From Flaccisagitta enflata (taxonomy: Eukaryota; Chaetognatha; Sagittoidea; Aphragmophora): a DNA stretch of 64,000 nucleotides. The notes under the pieces were generated by a model. It was given only the letters and a program-made list of their open reading frames with translations. It made no database searches and was not told where the DNA came from. Both the position numbers and the translations under genes were made by a program. The stretch lies in the NCBI GenBank assembly GCA_965153355.1, contig OZ231127.1, forward strand, positions 67,394,001 through 67,458,000. The letters are read 5' to 3'. Below, piece after piece: positions 51,150 through 63,146 of this stretch. Each line of letters opens with the position of its first letter. Position 1 is the first letter of the stretch.

Positions 51150-52095
51150 GTTTTTCTTTTCTTTCTTTCATCTTGTCTTTCATTTAACAACAACTTAACC
51201 AGCTATATTTTCATTAACTGTTATATATAACATTACATACTTACAACATTAACAGCAACAACAACATACTTTAACCATAACAACAGCATTTAACAATATT
51301 TGTTTTATAACACAACAACAATAATATTTATAATATTTTTGTACTTTCTTTCTTTGTTTTTTTCTTAATTCTGGGTTTATTTATTGTCAATTTGTTCTTT
51401 CATGCTAATTAATTCTCTCTCTTTCTTTCTTTAATAATAACAACAACATATATTTTTCTTTGATCATTTAATATATTAACATTATTACTTTTCTTTCTTT
51501 CTTTCTTTCTTTCTTTCTTTGATTTATTTTCCGTCAATTTCATTTCTTTCCTTCTTTTAGTGATCAACACATCTTTCACATTCATTCTTTCTTTCTTCTT
51601 TCTTTCTTTCTTTCTTTCTTTCTTCACTCTTTTCGCTGTCCTTATTTCTTACTATTACATCTGTCCTTCTTTCATTTCTTCTGTTTTCTCTCATGCTTCG
51701 TTTGTCTTTCTTCTTTCTTCTTTCTTCTTTCTTTCTTTATCATCTTTCTTGCTTTATACCACTATGTTTCTTCATATATTCTCTTTTATTAGGTCAATTA
51801 TTCAGTTCTTTTTCCCATCTTTCCCTTTTCCTTCTCTTTATTCTTTTGTTTTCTTTTTTATTATTTTTATTCGTTTCTTCTGTTATTTTCTTTCTTTCTT
51901 TCTTTATTTTCTTTCTTCTTTATTTCTTCTTTCTTTCTTTTCTTTCTTTTCTTTCTTCTTTCTTTCTTTCATTCTTTCTTTCTCTTTTCTGGCTTTTCCC
52001 TCTTTATTTAGTTTTATATTTTTAATATTTCTTTCTTTCTTTCTTCTTTCTTTATTTCTATTATACTCTTTAACTTTCTTTCTTCTTGTTTGATA
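51150..52095. repeat. Pyrimidine-rich TTTC/TTCTT region
   Basis: About 900 bp dominated by CTTT, CTTCTT and TTTATT. The Phe/Leu/Ser frames look like membrane protein but are products of composition. Confidence 0.9.
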
Positions 52096-52099
52096 ATAT

Positions 52100-53345
52100 G
52101 GCCAGTTATCGAAATGCAAGGCTCAGACGTCTGTCAGCTGTTGTAATGTCAAATGTTTTCATTTAGTATTTTTTGGCGTTAAAATCGATATGCTCGTAAT
52201 AAATTTAAGTAAATATGGAAAATCAAAATATCGCGGCTAGCGGAATTTATATATCTCAGCGTCGTATGTTTTAAATCTCTAAAAAAAGTTGTCATTTATG
52301 AGTTCGACCAGTCTACGAGCCAAAAAATCTTTTCGGCAGCTTTTTAACGTTTTAAGTCAAGGAAAGTAATCATAAAAAGTGGCCTGAACTCTGAAAAGTG
52401 TGTAAAAAATTGGTTGAACATGTTCTACGACTACCAGTTAAATTCAGCTAACCAATTCAAGCAGAAGGGTATTATTTAACTCAAAAATAGTAACTATATC
52501 AATTTTTTAAATTTAATACTTGCGTCTTAAATACATCAGGTGATAAAATTTCAGTTCAGACAAGCAATCAAATCATCAGATGGAAAAATTTTAAATCAGT
52601 TATCAGTCCACATACTTATTGTTTTGGTGAAAAGATCTGAGATTCATATTATATATAAGAACAAAATAGAAAAATGATCGGCTTAAAAATAGTCTCATCA
52701 CCTGGTTTACTCGGTCTGACTTTCTAAATTGTATAGACTGTTTTATGCAGTAAATGTCCAGCTAACGGACCATTCTTGTGTGAGAATATTGTGAGGCTCA
52801 AGAAGCATACGACCATTTTTGTCATGATGGACTTTTGTTTAAAATTGATCAAAGTGACTGAAGGGTTTTTGTGACAGATTGCTATAAGAGTCTTATATTA
52901 TTGTTTTAAGTTTTAACAAAATCATTTATGGAGTAAGTATGAGCATTACAAGACAAGAAAAATCTATAATTCTATTTTGCAACATTGTGAGGGAAAATTA
53001 CAAGATATATTTAAATTAAATTTTGCATTTTTCAAGACATAACTCAATGTATGTGTTTTATAGATGTTATGTTATTAAATACAAATTATTAATTATTCAA
53101 GTTTTAGAGTGCTACATGTAGAACCTTAGTCCCTGTCTATATTTTTAAAGGAATCTATTATTCAGTAGTCTTTCTTATCTTTTGTCAATAACAAAGCAAT
53201 GCCTTTAATCAGTAGGGTTTCTTTTACTAATGAAATAGTATTAAAATAAAATTATTTAAACCTATAAATCAAAATAGTTATAAATATAGTTATGAAAAGA
53301 GACTGAAACCGAAATTTTATCTTTATTTGCACCCCGACTTATGTT
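52100..53345. other. AT-rich unique stretch, no gene seen
   Basis: Every frame is closed by frequent stops. No repeat family of this window recurs here. Confidence 0.6.
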
Positions 53346-53352
53346 TATCTTT

Positions 53353-53425
53353 TTAGTCGTGTGCACGCGACTCTGACCCGCTTCGTTCGTTGGTACGTTG
53401 GTCGGTCCGTAACACCTTGCTTTTT
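53353..53425 (+). mobile_element. GTCGCG-palindrome repeat, 5' fragment
   Basis: AGTCGTGTGCACGCGACTCT hairpin with one mismatch, then GACCCGCTTCGTTCG and TTGGTCGGTCCGT. The 3' half is not recognisable. Confidence 0.7.
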
Positions 53426-53689
53426 AGCGTCGTTTATAGTCATTGTTTTGTGTTTGCGCAAAGAACCAAAACTCAACGTCTTACGTGCACGATTGAACAA
53501 GCTATATTTAGGCAGGAGGCTCAGTATTGTAACGTCAAAAAGCTAAAAAGAAATAACAAATTCAGTCAGTATCTCATTCATGTCACACAGAGAATCATAT
53601 CTAATATTTCAAGCGTTTCCTCTTTGAACCTTTGCATGTGTAAAAATGAAGGCCGCTGAGGCAGCCTAAAAACAGATCTTACCCTGCAT

Positions 53690-53835
53690 AATAGTCCGTC
53701 TGTCCGTCTGTTGGTTTGTCCGTCCGTCACAAATTACTTTTTTGGGGTTTTTATGGTCTTTGGCCTCACTGCTCCTGCCCAAATGATATGGTGACCTTGA
53801 TTACGGCCCCTGCCCACCCGCACGCAACTGGAAGA
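53690..53835 (+). mobile_element. GTCGCG-family repeat, hairpin missing
   Basis: GTCCGTCTGTCCGTCTGTTG, TCACTGCTCCTGCCCAAATG, ATATGGTGACCTTGATTACG and CCCCTGCCCACCCGCACGCA. Confidence 0.75.
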
Positions 53836-53997
53836 AACGTGAAAAAACAAAAAAAAGATTCAAAAAATTATAACTCAAAAACTGTCAATGGCACAGAATT
53901 CTGCTTGGTGCCATTTGAAAGAGAATAATTAGCTTTTTATCAGCTATTAATTTCATGCAAGTATCATTTGGCCCCAAAAGCTCACCAACTTTCATTA

Positions 53998-54212
53998 AAA
54001 CAAGGCCGGATACACGGCTACCCCAGTCGCAAGCGGGTGGGCAGGGGCCGTATTTGAGGTCACTTGATCACTTGGGCAGGAGCAGTGAGGCCATAGACTG
54101 CAAAAACCAAAAAAAGTAAAGTGTGACGGACGGACGGACGGACGGACGGACGGACCAACGGACCAACGGACGGACAAAGCGGGGTGTAGAGTCGCGTAGC
54201 ACGCGACTAAAA
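53998..54212 (-). mobile_element. GTCGCG-palindrome dispersed repeat, near full length
   Basis: From AACAAGGCCGGATACACGGC on the left through GGTGGGCAGGGGCCGTATTT, CTTGGGCAGGAGCAG, a GGAC run and AGTCGCGTAGCACGCGACT at the right end. Reference copy for the about 210-bp family. Confidence 0.92.
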
Positions 54213-54654
54213 AGGGAAATCTGAATTCTGCCGTATGTCTCAAAAAGCCCAAGGTAATCATCGACTTTTTTCGAAATGTGCAGTTTTTGCTTGACAACTC
54301 CTGCCCTAATGTTCAGTTGGCTTTATTCATCACTCACCCATCCGCCCGCACGTGACTTGGGTAGCCGTGTATCCGGCCTTATGCATGACCCACCCCATCC
54401 CATTTCACCCCATCCCATTTTCCCACCTCTTACCGCCGCAAAATGCTCAGTTCGTTAGGCAATATTGCCACATATTCAATTTGTCTTGTTTCCCAATCGT
54501 ATTTTACACAAAACAAATTCTCGGTCATTAATGAGCAGGATGGTTTTAAATAGGCAAGATTTACCCCCACATAGGGCGTGTCTCTAGTGAAGAAAAAAAA
54601 ACGCGTTCATTCTCGCCAAACACGTTCTCAGTGTGAATACATATTTATGAATTT

Positions 54655-54810
54655 CACTGTCCCACAAGGGAGTGAGCGAAGTGAGAGAGCGAGCCCGTGA
54701 ACGGAGCGAGCAAGCAAAGCAAGTGTAGCAAATTGCAGCACTGCGGAGCAAGTGCGCGGGGTGAGCTTTGTGAGCAAATGAACATAGCGAGCAACCGAGT
54801 GGCCCGTTAA
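54655..54810. repeat. Degenerate GAGCGAAGCGAGC-type tract
   Basis: Short irregular GAGCGA, GTGAGCG, GGAGCGAGCAAGC repeats. Non-coding. Confidence 0.6.
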
Positions 54811-54857
54811 AAAGTGCGATTGTCCATGACTAGAAATATCCCCTTAGTTTTTAGTTG

Positions 54858-55032
54858 TGCACGCTTTTCCGTCGGTCAGTTGGTTGGTTGTTCGGTTGGT
54901 CGGTCGGACATTCGGTCACATTTTACTTTTTTTTATGATTTTTTTTTCTTTGACTAAAGTGCTCATGCCCAAATCATCTGGTGACATCAGACCCGCACGC
55001 GACTCCGGTAGCCGTGTATCCGGCCTTGTTCT
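54858..55032 (+). mobile_element. GTCGCG-family dispersed repeat
   Basis: The hairpin is decayed (AGTTGTGCACGCTTTT); GGTTGGTCGGTCGG, TGCTCATGCCCAAATCATCT, ACCCGCACGCGACTCCGGTA and GTGTATCCGGCCTTGTT follow. Confidence 0.82.
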
Positions 55033-55239
55033 AGATAAGACAAGATTGAACCCTTTTCATTCCAAGACCCTTTTTAAGTGCGTCCTCGCTCTTTCATACG
55101 AGCTAATGTCCGTGCGTTGGGCGGTCGGTTTGTTGGTTGTTGTTGTTGTGTCCGGAGGAATCATGTCCGGTTGTTTATTGAATTACGTTCAGCTTCACTT
55201 ACAATGTAAGTAGGAGAGGCTATGTGCCCACACATTTGG

Positions 55240-55470
55240 CGCAATCATTGGGCAATGTCAGATTCCGCATCATGATGTCATATGGCCTACCCTCCCTCTA
55301 GCTAGCTAGCATAATTGCTGGAATTATCCAGGAAACCCTTGTAGTTAAATTCCCTGTTCAAGGATTAGCCTTTCAACCTCTGTTGAAAAGACTCGCCCAT
55401 GACGGGAATCGATCTTGTGACCCAGAGGATCACAAGCCCACTCTCTACCACTGAGCTGTTGGTCGGTCAC
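55240..55470 (-). mobile_element. tRNA-derived SINE
   Basis: On the minus strand: AACAGCTCAGTGGTAGAGAG (A-box type, 55441-55460), then TGGGTCACAAGATCGATTCC (B-box type, 55401-55415), in the spacing of a tRNA gene. A non-tRNA body runs on to about 55240. The tRNA part does not fold cleanly as a functional tRNA, so a SINE head is preferred. Confidence 0.7.
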
Positions 55471-55566
55471 GCAAAGGTGTAAGATGTTCAAAACGACCAA
55501 TTCTGTCGTTTTTCTTCGTTCCTATAACCTCTCTTGCCTTGCCACACGCATTTTCATTCTGTTGTT

Positions 55567-55664
55567 CATTTATTCATTCATTCATTCATTCATTCATTCA
55601 TTCATTCATTCATTCATTCATTCATTCATTCATTCATTCATTCATTCATTCATTCATTCATTCA
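55567..55664. repeat. (ATTC)n microsatellite
   Basis: About 24 perfect CATT units. Confidence 0.99.
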
Positions 55665-55800
55665 AAACGTTTATTTGTAAATTCTTTATCAAGCCAGGCG
55701 CACTTAATGGCCAGAACTATGATTGTAAGCTTTTTTAGCTGAAACAGTAGACCCTTTTTCCAGAATTTCCAGACATCAACGATTATTGTTGTCGACAGGT

Positions 55801-56008
55801 TTTTAAGTCGCGTGCACGCGACTCTACAACCCGCTTTGTCCGTCGGTCGGTCGGTCGGTCGGTCGGTTGGTCGGTCACACTTTACTTTTTCTTATGATTT
55901 TATTATTTTGACCTCCCAGCTCCTGCCCAAATGATCTGGTGACCTCAAATATGGCCCCTGCCCACCCGCTCGCGACTTCGGTAGCGTCAGGTATCCGGCC
56001 TTATTCCC
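55801..56008 (+). mobile_element. GTCGCG-palindrome dispersed repeat, full length
   Basis: AGTCGCGTGCACGCGACTCT, AACCCGCTTTGTCCGTCGG, five GGTC units, CACACTTTACTTTTT, CAGCTCCTGCCCAAATGATC, TGGTGACCTCAAATATGGCC, CCTGCCCACCCGCTCGCGAC, and TATCCGGCCTTATT. Confidence 0.93.
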
Positions 56009-56075
56009 CAAACAAGGTCAATATTTTGGTTGTACATATACCTGGGAGATGGCTAACGGGAAAATGATAGTTGAA

Positions 56076-56076
56076 A

Positions 56077-56156
<80 letters not shown>

Positions 56157-56293
56157 AGGAAAGGAAGAAAAAAAGAAAGAATGAAAAAAAGAGTGAAAGA
56201 TAAAAAGAAAGAAAGAAACAAAGGAAAAAAGAAAGAAAGAAAGAAAGAAAGAGAGAAAGAAAGATAGAAAGAAAGAAAGAAAGAAAGAACGAT

Positions 56294-56383
<90 letters not shown>

Positions 56384-56410
56384 GAAGAAAAAAGAAAGAA
56401 AGAAAGAAAA

Positions 56411-56477
<67 letters not shown>

Positions 56478-56531
56478 CAAGAAAGAAAGAAAGGAAGAAA
56501 AAAAGAAAGGAAGAAAGAAAGAAAAAAAGAG

Positions 56532-56570
<39 letters not shown>

Positions 56571-56571
56571 G

Positions 56572-56638
<67 letters not shown>

Positions 56639-56640
56639 AA

Positions 56641-56674
<34 letters not shown>

Positions 56675-56696
56675 AAGAAAGAATGAATGAAAAAAA

Positions 56697-56772
<76 letters not shown>

Positions 56773-56776
56773 AAAA
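56076..56776. repeat. (GAAA)n array, 700 bp
   Basis: Almost pure GAAA with GGAAGAAAAAAG and GAGA interruptions. Frames reading FFLSFFLS or KERKKERK are artefacts. Confidence 0.99.
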
Positions 56777-57374
56777 GAGTCCCAGTCATATTCATACGAG
56801 GGGAGATGGAAATGCACAATGTTACCCTGCAAGAGGCAGTAAATGGTTGTTGCTCATGGCTTGTTATCCTTTTCACCTCATTCTGTTCTAGCAAGACTCA
56901 CGGACTCATGGACTGGCTGCTGACTGACACATTTTCTTCATCAAGCCCTTTGCATCAGTTGCATGTGACAAAAAGTAGCGTGACGAAAGAGACCATTACC
57001 ACTTTGCCTGTACACTGCCATAAGTTTTTATGACAAGTGTTTCATTCATCGACTCATTTTATTTCCATATACATTAATTCTGAGGCATTGGGTATCGCTA
57101 ATTATCTAACACTTTTGCAACTTTTCACTCTTACTTTTTTGTATCCTTCCTCCTACTCCATTATCTTCCTTATATTCTCTCTCTTTCTCTCCTAATTGTA
57201 CTGTTTCCCTCTTTCACACCCTCTGTCTCTACTATCTTCATCTCCGACACAACTTATGGAACTCAAATCTTTCCTTGATTTGGATGTCGTTAGATATTTG
57301 GCCGTTTAAATCAAGATTAATGACAAAATGTTCGTGTACAAACAATTCCGCCTTGTTGTTTGCTTGGATTGAAA

Positions 57375-57990
57375 AAAAAGCTTTGCAGACCTACTGTACT
57401 ATCTTGCTAATAAAAATCTTCCGGCACATTTACATATATATCTCAGCTTAGAATCAAGATATCATAAAAAAATTGGTGAGATAATTAAAGCCCTTCAAAT
57501 TTGCAAGAGATCTACGCAAACCGCATCCCTCCAGGTCAATGCGTTAAAAAGTTATTCAACTTTGATTGAAATACTTGAATTTTGCTTGTGCCATTTCTAC
57601 ATAAATTTTAAATGATATCTCTTCACTGTTTTTTAAATTTCTTTTAAATGCATTGAGCTAGACAGATGCGGTTTGCGCAGACAGCTTGCAAATTTGAAGG
57701 GCTTCATTTTAGTCACCGATTTTTTTATGATTTGATGTATCTTTTGGCAGCTATGAGTGTAAATTTAGAGGAAAAAGAGATTAAAAAAGATTGTGTGAAA
57801 AATCTGGAGACCCATCACTCCAAAATTAAATCTTCAAGCTCTACAAATCACATCCCCAACAAATGTCGGCCCTGATTTAGTCAAAAGGAGCTCAAACTAA
57901 TTATTCATAGATTTGTAACAAATTTTTTACTGTTTTCATGCCAATTTATTTGTTTTTATTACAGGGCGGAAGATTTTTTTTAGCAAGATA
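57375..57990. mobile_element. Foldback element 8
   Basis: Left arm 'actatcttgctaataaaaat', 'gcccttcaaatttgcaagag', CGCAAACCGCATC; right arm GATGCGGTTTGCGCA, 'cttgcaaatttgaagggctt', 'ttagcaagatagtac'. Arms are about 200 bp. Confidence 0.88.
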
Positions 57991-58551
57991 GTACTACGTA
58001 AATAGCGATAAAAGGGTTTGTAAAGAAATGACTGGCTAATGACACGATGAAAATCGATGGTGCACATTTCACATTTACAATCAATTGTGAGTGATCTGTA
58101 CAAGTTAAATGTAAAAAAATCATGGGTGCATAAAATTGAGCGGCTTTTGATTTCTTGTCGCTTGTGCAAGACATCAAGACTGAAGAAACACAATTACAAT
58201 GTTCTAGACAGTTTTTTGGGTGTAATGTACTTAAAGATACAAGAAATCAGATAGATTGATTCAAAATCAATATAGAAAAGTTATTAGGCCATTAGGGTAA
58301 AATTCTTATGACGGACACTTTTAATTTGAGGTGAGGATCACAGTATTCACCGTTAAGGTAGAGCACCACCCTCGGAAGATCAAATTACCAAAGCCACATG
58401 GTTATGTAAGTTTTCATTCGATAGCATATCTCAACACGATTAACGCCCGAGAAGCGATTTGTTTTTTTGTTTTTTTGCCCTCATTTTCAAGCAAATTATC
58501 CCCTGAGTGACGCCTTTTTGACCCTCATCAACAATACATCGTCACATACTT

Positions 58552-58762
58552 TTTAGTCGCGTGCACGCGACTCTACAACCCGCTTTGTCCGTCGGTCGGT
58601 TGGTTGGTTGGTTGGTTGGTTGGTCGGTTGGTCGGTCGGTCACACTACTTTTTTTATGATTTTATTTCTTGGACCTCACTGCTCCTGCCCACATGGTCTA
58701 GTGACCTCAAATATGGCCCCTGCCCACGCACATGCGACTTTGTTATCCGGCCTTGTTTTCTC
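58552..58762 (+). mobile_element. GTCGCG-palindrome dispersed repeat, full length
   Basis: AGTCGCGTGCACGCGACTCT, CAACCCGCTTTGTCCGTCGG, a GGTTGGTT run, CACTGCTCCTGCCCACATGG, TAGTGACCTCAAATATGGCC, and TTATCCGGCCTTGTT. Confidence 0.92.
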
Positions 58763-58779
58763 AAGATAAGGGATGGAAC

Positions 58780-59500
58780 TAGATAATCCCCCGGTGGCCC
58801 AAATTGTAATGAGTTACCACATGATATCCCACATGGCCTTTCTCATTATTCTAACGTTGACTATATCGCTGAGTCAAAGTAAGCAATACAAGTTAAAAGT
58901 GCGACTGAATGATTTGTTTGATACATTTGGTACATTTGGGTTAGATTGAGATGAAAAATTTTTCAGATTCGGTTTTATGGAAAACTAGGAGTGGTGCACG
59001 TAATGATTTAGTCAGTGAGGGTTCACAAGGCCCTCTTCCATTTATTTCAGTTTGGGTATAGTGAGGGATATTGTTCCACTTTTCATATAAGTGGTCTTTA
59101 CCTGACTGGGTAGTTTGAGATAAATCATACTATGATTATGGAGATCCAAAATTTGAATGAGATCTGAATTCACTTGCATGACAAAAAATCGCTGCAGAAT
59201 TTATATCTTGTAAAGAACTACTAAAGAAATGAATTGGTATCTAAAAAAACCTCCTGTCCACAAATAAGGAAAGAACGTATATAAAGTTTCAATAAAGTGA
59301 TAGTTCATTATTGGATTCCCTGTTTTTAGAAATGTTTTGAGTCCTCTACTCATATCTAAGTTCGATTATCTCATTGGTGCTATACAAAAACGCAATGAAC
59401 TCTCACAATAAATGGTATTTGTTACCAAGGAAAAGAGAGGAAAACTTTTAACCTAGTCCGATGGCGTCAGGACACATTACCATAGAGTTACACAGACACA
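58780..59500. other. No gene seen
   Basis: AT-rich, with no splice-bounded open segments and no repeat family recognised. Confidence 0.55.
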
Positions 59501-59510
59501 TCTAAACAGA

Positions 59511-59717
59511 TCAAGTAGAAACTTTTTTGAAAATTATAATCGCCGCAATGGCAGCAACCTCAACGACAGGAGGCCGAGAGGGATTGAAGAAGCTCACTCT
59601 TTGTCTGCTACTTTGAATCTCTTCCCATAAAGAATCAATACAATCAACTAATTCACCTGAGGCATGATACATTTCAACTAAGGATGACCGCCAGTCAACG
59701 AGGGGCTTGGTTTCCAA
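59511..59717 (-). CDS. Open segment of coding-like composition, unknown product
   Basis: Reads ETKPLVDWRSSLVEMYHASG, ELVDCIDSLWEEIQSSRQRV and SFFNPSRPPVVEVAAIAAII before a stop at 59511-59513. Amphipathic and not repetitive, unlike its surroundings. There is no ATG at the start and no clear acceptor. It may be the last exon of a minus-strand gene or a gene fragment. Confidence 0.3.
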   Translation of the reverse strand: METKPLVDWRSSLVEMYHASGELVDCIDSLWEEIQSSRQRVSFFNPSRPPVVEVAAIAAIIIFKKVST

Positions 59718-59854
59718 ACCAAAATATACTTTTTGGGCAGCGGCCCCGAAGGGGCCGGTGACCTATGCTTTCACACATAGGGGAAATTTCTCCTCCTCCT
59801 TATTCTCCTCCTTCTTCTCCTCCTTCTTCTCCGTCCCCCCCCCCCTCCCGCTCA

Positions 59855-60180
59855 AGGCCCAAATCCTAGTCTTGAGACCCAAATCCTAGCTTTGAGGCTC
59901 AAATCCCTGCTTCAAAGCTCAAATCTCAGTCTCAAGGCACAAATCCCAGCCTTGAAGCTCAAATCCTAGCCTCAAAGCTCAAATACCAGCTTCCAAGCTC
60001 AAATCCCAGCCTTGAAGCTCAAATCCCAACCTCAAAGCTCAAATCCAAGCCTTGAAGCTCAAATCTCAGCCTTGAAGCTGAAATCCCAGCCTCGAAGCTC
60101 AAATCCCAGCCTCAAGGCCCTAATCCAAGCCTAAAGGCCCCAATTCCAGCCTCCAGGCCCTAATTCCATCCTTGAGGTTA
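59855..60180 (+). repeat. 20-bp AAGCTCAAATCCCAGCCTTG tandem repeat
   Basis: About 15 imperfect copies, with CTTGAAG and CTCAAAG alternates. Confidence 0.92.
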
Positions 60181-60539
60181 AAGGGGTGAATTTCTAGGCG
60201 TCCATCCTTCCATCCTTCTATTCATTGGTCCAGTCCTTCTTTCCGAATCCCCTATTGGCCATTGAGGCCGGCCCTAAATCAGCACTCCCAGTGGGCAGGG
60301 TCCGACAAAATTTTTCGCTGCCTACGAGCAAAAAAATTTCTACTGGTCGCTGCCTACAAAATTTGTGTATGATTTTTTGCATAATTGCAATAGCAAAAAA
60401 ATTTGATAGTAATAGGCAGTACATTAATCAAATGAACTTTGTAGGCAGGAATCATATTAAAAACCTCATTGTTTTCTTCACTTGACCTTGTATAGGTAGG
60501 ACTAAACAAAATATATTGTGAAGTGTTGGTACAATAAAC

Positions 60540-61180
60540 AACCTCGCAAATCTTTCGAATTAAATTCGAGGTCTGGTGTAGGAGATATTAGCTTATCTAC
60601 TTATTTAGTAATATGTCACTAGACTTAGGCCATTTCTAGATTTTTGTTATAGCACGTTGTCCAACTCACATAGGTGTAGAGGGTAAAACCATGTGAATTT
60701 TTTATCATTTGGGGTACAAGTAAAGGATGTCAATTGAACAGCCCTCGAAAATTCGAATTAAGTCTGAGTCCATAATGAGATATTAGCTATTTATGTAGTA
60801 ATATGTTGCTAGGACTTAGGCAGTTTACATAGGCAAAGGGTAGTAAAGGTGTGTGAATTTTTTTTTGATTTGGTATACAAGTAAAGGATGTCAATTGAAC
60901 AGCCCCTGCAAAATTTAAATTAAATCTTGAGGTCAGGTCTGGTTAATGAGATATTAGCTTATTTATGTAATAATATGTTACAGGGATCTTGGCAGTTTAT
61001 GTGAAGGTAAGGGAAAAGTGTGTGAATTTTTTTAATTTGCACAGGCATGATTTCACTGAACAGCCCCTGCAAAATTCTAATTAAATCTGAGGTCTGGTTT
61101 ATGAGATAATAGCTTATTTATGTAGTAATGCAAGAATGTTACTGCTGACTTAGGCAATTTATATAAAGGATTGAGCTTGA
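60540..61180 (+). repeat. About 165-bp AT-rich tandem repeat, 4 copies
   Basis: Contains 'gatattagcttatttatgt', 'agtaatatgttactaggact' and 'cccctgcaaaattcgaat' elements, with a further copy at 61590-61780. It is the complement of 262-800. Confidence 0.88.
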
Positions 61181-61259
61181 TGATTTTTTTTTACTGCTCA
61201 TTCAGCACGTTCTAATTTTTCTAAGGTTTGCCACTATGGATTTCTGCTAAGATTCATCT

Positions 61260-61485
61260 CCATTCTCAACTACTCATCTTCATCAACTACTGTCATCATC
61301 TTCAACTATTGTCATCATCTTCAACTTTTGTCATCATCTTCAATTAATGTCATCATCTTCATTACCATAATCTTCAGTTACTGTCACCTTCTAACTATTG
61401 TCATCACCTTCAACTACTGTCATCATCTTCAACTACTGTCATCACCTTCAACTATTCTCATCAACTTTGACTGTTGTCATCAACT
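61260..61485 (+). repeat. 18-bp CATCTTCAACTACTGTCAT tandem repeat
   Basis: About 12 imperfect copies, followed by a run of GAAATTTTTTT units to 61570. Confidence 0.9.
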
Positions 61486-61849
61486 TTGAAAATTTTTTTG
61501 AAATTTTTTTTGAAAATTTTTTTGAAAATTTTTATTGAAAATTTTTTTAGATTTTTTTGAAATTTTTTTCACCCCAGATACAAGCAAGTATAGTAACAAA
61601 TGAACCCCTGCAGCCCGACTAAATCTAAGCCTGGTTATGAGATATTAGCTTATTTATGTAGTAATACATAGACTTACAGTTTTCATAGGCAAAGGGTAGT
61701 AAAAGTTTATGAATTTTTTAAAACTTAGTAAACAGGTAAATAATGTCAGTGAGAAAGTGAGAGTGATGTTTTTCTTTCCGTGGACTGTTTTAGAAGCAGA
61801 TATTTATTTATTGCATAAAATAACCCATGCCATTCCTCTAAAAAAGGTT

Positions 61850-62250
61850 TGCAGTCAAGGACTCCAAGGACCAAGGTTTGCCTTCTTGGACTTCAGTGTT
61901 TAATGTTCAAGGTGTAATAGATCATAAGACTTTGTGGTATTACTAGTCATGGACTTTAAGGTATGCCGTCATGGACTTTAAGAGTGTAAAATCATGGACT
62001 TCAGGTAATGTGTCATGGACTTTAGGTATGCCATGCGTCATGGACTTTTGGGTATGCCGTCATGGACTTTAAGGTATGCCGTCATGGACTTAGGATGTGC
62101 TGTCATGGACTTAAAGGAGTATGCCTCATGAACTTTAAGGTATGCTGCGTCATGGACTTTACAAAATTGTATGCTGTCATGGACTAAGTATATCTGGGAC
62201 TTCAACATTATCAAGTCATAGGACTTTAAAAGTGTCATCATCATGGACAT
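61850..62250 (+). repeat. Degenerate 22-bp satellite, right composite copy
   Basis: GACCAAGGTTTGCCTTCTTG and GGACTTCAGTGTTTAATGTT precede 12-13 diverged satellite units. The same junction sequence appears on the opposite strand at 75-125. Confidence 0.88.
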
Positions 62251-62412
62251 CAATTATTTTTCCAAAAAAAATTTTGATTTTTGAAATTTTTGAGTTTTTT
62301 GGAATTAATTTTTGTTTTTTTTTTTTTTAAAAATTTTTTTTTAAAAAATTTGTTTTTCTTTAAAATTTTTTATTTTTGTTGTGTTATCTTCTAAAGTCGC
62401 GTTTACGGCAGC

Positions 62413-62456
62413 TTCAAAATTACAGTCCCCAGTCGGGGACTGTAATTTTGAAGCTT
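62413..62456. repeat. Perfect 20-bp-arm palindrome
   Basis: GCTTCAAAATTACAGTCCCC, a 4-base spacer AGTC, then GGGGACTGTAATTTTGAAGC. It forms a perfect hairpin. A diverged relative is at 23.7 kb. The next 660 bp to the coiled-coil exon show no gene. Confidence 0.93.
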
Positions 62457-63146
62457 TTTTAGAATTATTTTGAAGCCAATTTTGAGTCAGAATGACTGTA
62501 CTGCTTCTATGATGATTACCCCTCGATGAATTGACCACTTTGGGATAATAATTTTGATGTAATATTAAGCTTAGTTATTGATATCCTCAGCTTTGTTTTA
62601 CTGGTAAAAGTTCTGTGATATGGGAAAGTTTGACCAGAGCATAATTCATTCCTTTGCCAACCAAGATTATTCTTATGAAAAACTGCACATTCTAACATTT
62701 AGTAGAACTAATTAGAAGGCTACGCCCCAAATTTTGTATTACTGGGCCATCAAGAAGTGTGGTTTTTGTGCTTCTATGTTTTTGCCAAATTTTTTGCACA
62801 TCCTGTTAGACACTTCATTGGCTGATGAAGGTTTAAACTAGGGAGGCAGTGCAAGTCAATGAATGGCGTGACTTGTCTAACTGGAGTTAGTCCGACCAAC
62901 CATAGGATGGATGAGATGGACATGTATAATCTCAGAGATTTGCATTTGCTTTTATACACTTTAAACACTTATTTTTGGGTGTAATTGCCTTTCAATGTGT
63001 AATTTTGTCTTATGAATTAGCCTGCGACTTTCATTTGATGGCCTTGTACACTGGGGACTTTTTCTTTCTGTTGCCTTCTCTTCCATTATTCTTCACCAGT
63101 CTCTAATCTTGGATTTTCTACCTTATTAACTTTCCTCATTTATCAG

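Noticed and set aside
51560-52093. 177-residue Phe/Ser/Leu frame resembling multiple membrane segments
   Set aside because: Pyrimidine-rich low-complexity DNA, with several frames giving the same picture.
56001-56894. Phe/Leu/Ser-rich 297-residue frame looking like a membrane protein
   Set aside because: Translation of the GAAA array; no coding signal.
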